From Periconia sp. R9002 (taxonomy: Eukaryota > Ascomycota > Dothideomycetes > Pleosporales > Periconiaceae), in the NCBI GenBank assembly GCA_023627715.1, contig JAMAHW010000021.1:433826-497825 (forward strand): a stretch of 64,000 nucleotides of DNA. Reading direction: 5' to 3'. Below the pieces are notes generated by a model. The model had not been told where the DNA came from and searched no databases. It worked only from the letters and a program-made list of their open reading frames with translations. Within the stretch, counting starts at the first letter, position 1; the number at the start of each line of letters is the position of its first letter. Below, in pieces: positions 63,924 to 64,000 of the stretch. The position numbers and the translations under genes are program-made.

Positions 63924-64000
63924 AAGAAGAAGAAGAAGAAGAAGAAGAAGAAGAAGAAGAAGAAGAAGAAGAAGAAGAAGAAGAAGAAGAAGAAGAAGAA
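63924..64000. repeat. AAG trinucleotide microsatellite running off the window
   Basis: At least 25 uninterrupted AAG units from 63924 to the right edge, starting about 150 bases after the kinase stop codon. The true length is unknown because the window ends in it. Confidence 0.95.

Overview
The window is nuclear DNA of a filamentous ascomycete (Pezizomycotina). The evidence is short GT-AG introns of about 47-100 bases with CTRAY-like branch sites, pyrimidine-rich leaders before start codons, and fungus-specific families: Zn2Cys6 and Fungal_trans_2 regulators, a CFEM/PTH11-type receptor, DUF3176, a secretory lipase and a fructosyl amino acid oxidase-like enzyme. I cannot place it below that rank. 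I saw no rRNA, tRNA, CRISPR array or intact transposon.

Layout. At 1-252 the 5' end of a membrane-anchored protein runs off the left edge. About 3 kb without a gene follows, holding a possible decayed coding relic. At 3.3-9.3 kb lie a Zn2Cys6 regulator, an UNC-93-type transporter and a fructosyl amino acid oxidase-like flavoenzyme. The last two are divergent and share a promoter rich in GATA-factor motifs, so this may be a small amine or Amadori-compound utilisation cluster. At 9.6-16.5 kb there are five uncharacterised genes, four of them membrane proteins. At 17.2-28 kb is an accessory stretch: a large protein with a cysteine-protease-like N-terminus, two CCCH fingers and a 9-residue tandem repeat; a possible two-exon small gene; a 757-aa orphan; a CFEM receptor; and a fungal F-box-like protein. 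From 28 to 39 kb come a short-chain dehydrogenase, a DUF3176 membrane protein, a secreted lipase, a RING-H2 protein and a polytopic orphan. After a 3-kb sparse region with a possible small spliced transcript and a hairpin comes a conserved core: mitochondrial malate dehydrogenase and, convergent to it, carnitine acetyltransferase. Further right are a regulator-like protein without a zinc cluster, a BTB protein, cytosolic glutaminyl-tRNA synthetase, several small orphans, a divergent kinase and an AAG microsatellite that runs off the right edge.

Working together. Malate dehydrogenase and carnitine acetyltransferase both serve two-carbon and fatty-acid metabolism. The latter carries a mitochondrial presequence, an internal in-frame start and a C-terminal AKL peroxisomal signal, which is the layout for dual targeting. 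The sequence features most worth follow-up are the 819-aa protease-like/CCCH protein, the oxidase cluster with its GATA-rich promoter, and the 5' splicing architecture of the carnitine acetyltransferase gene. All exon joins were worked out by hand from splice signals and reading frame, without transcript data.
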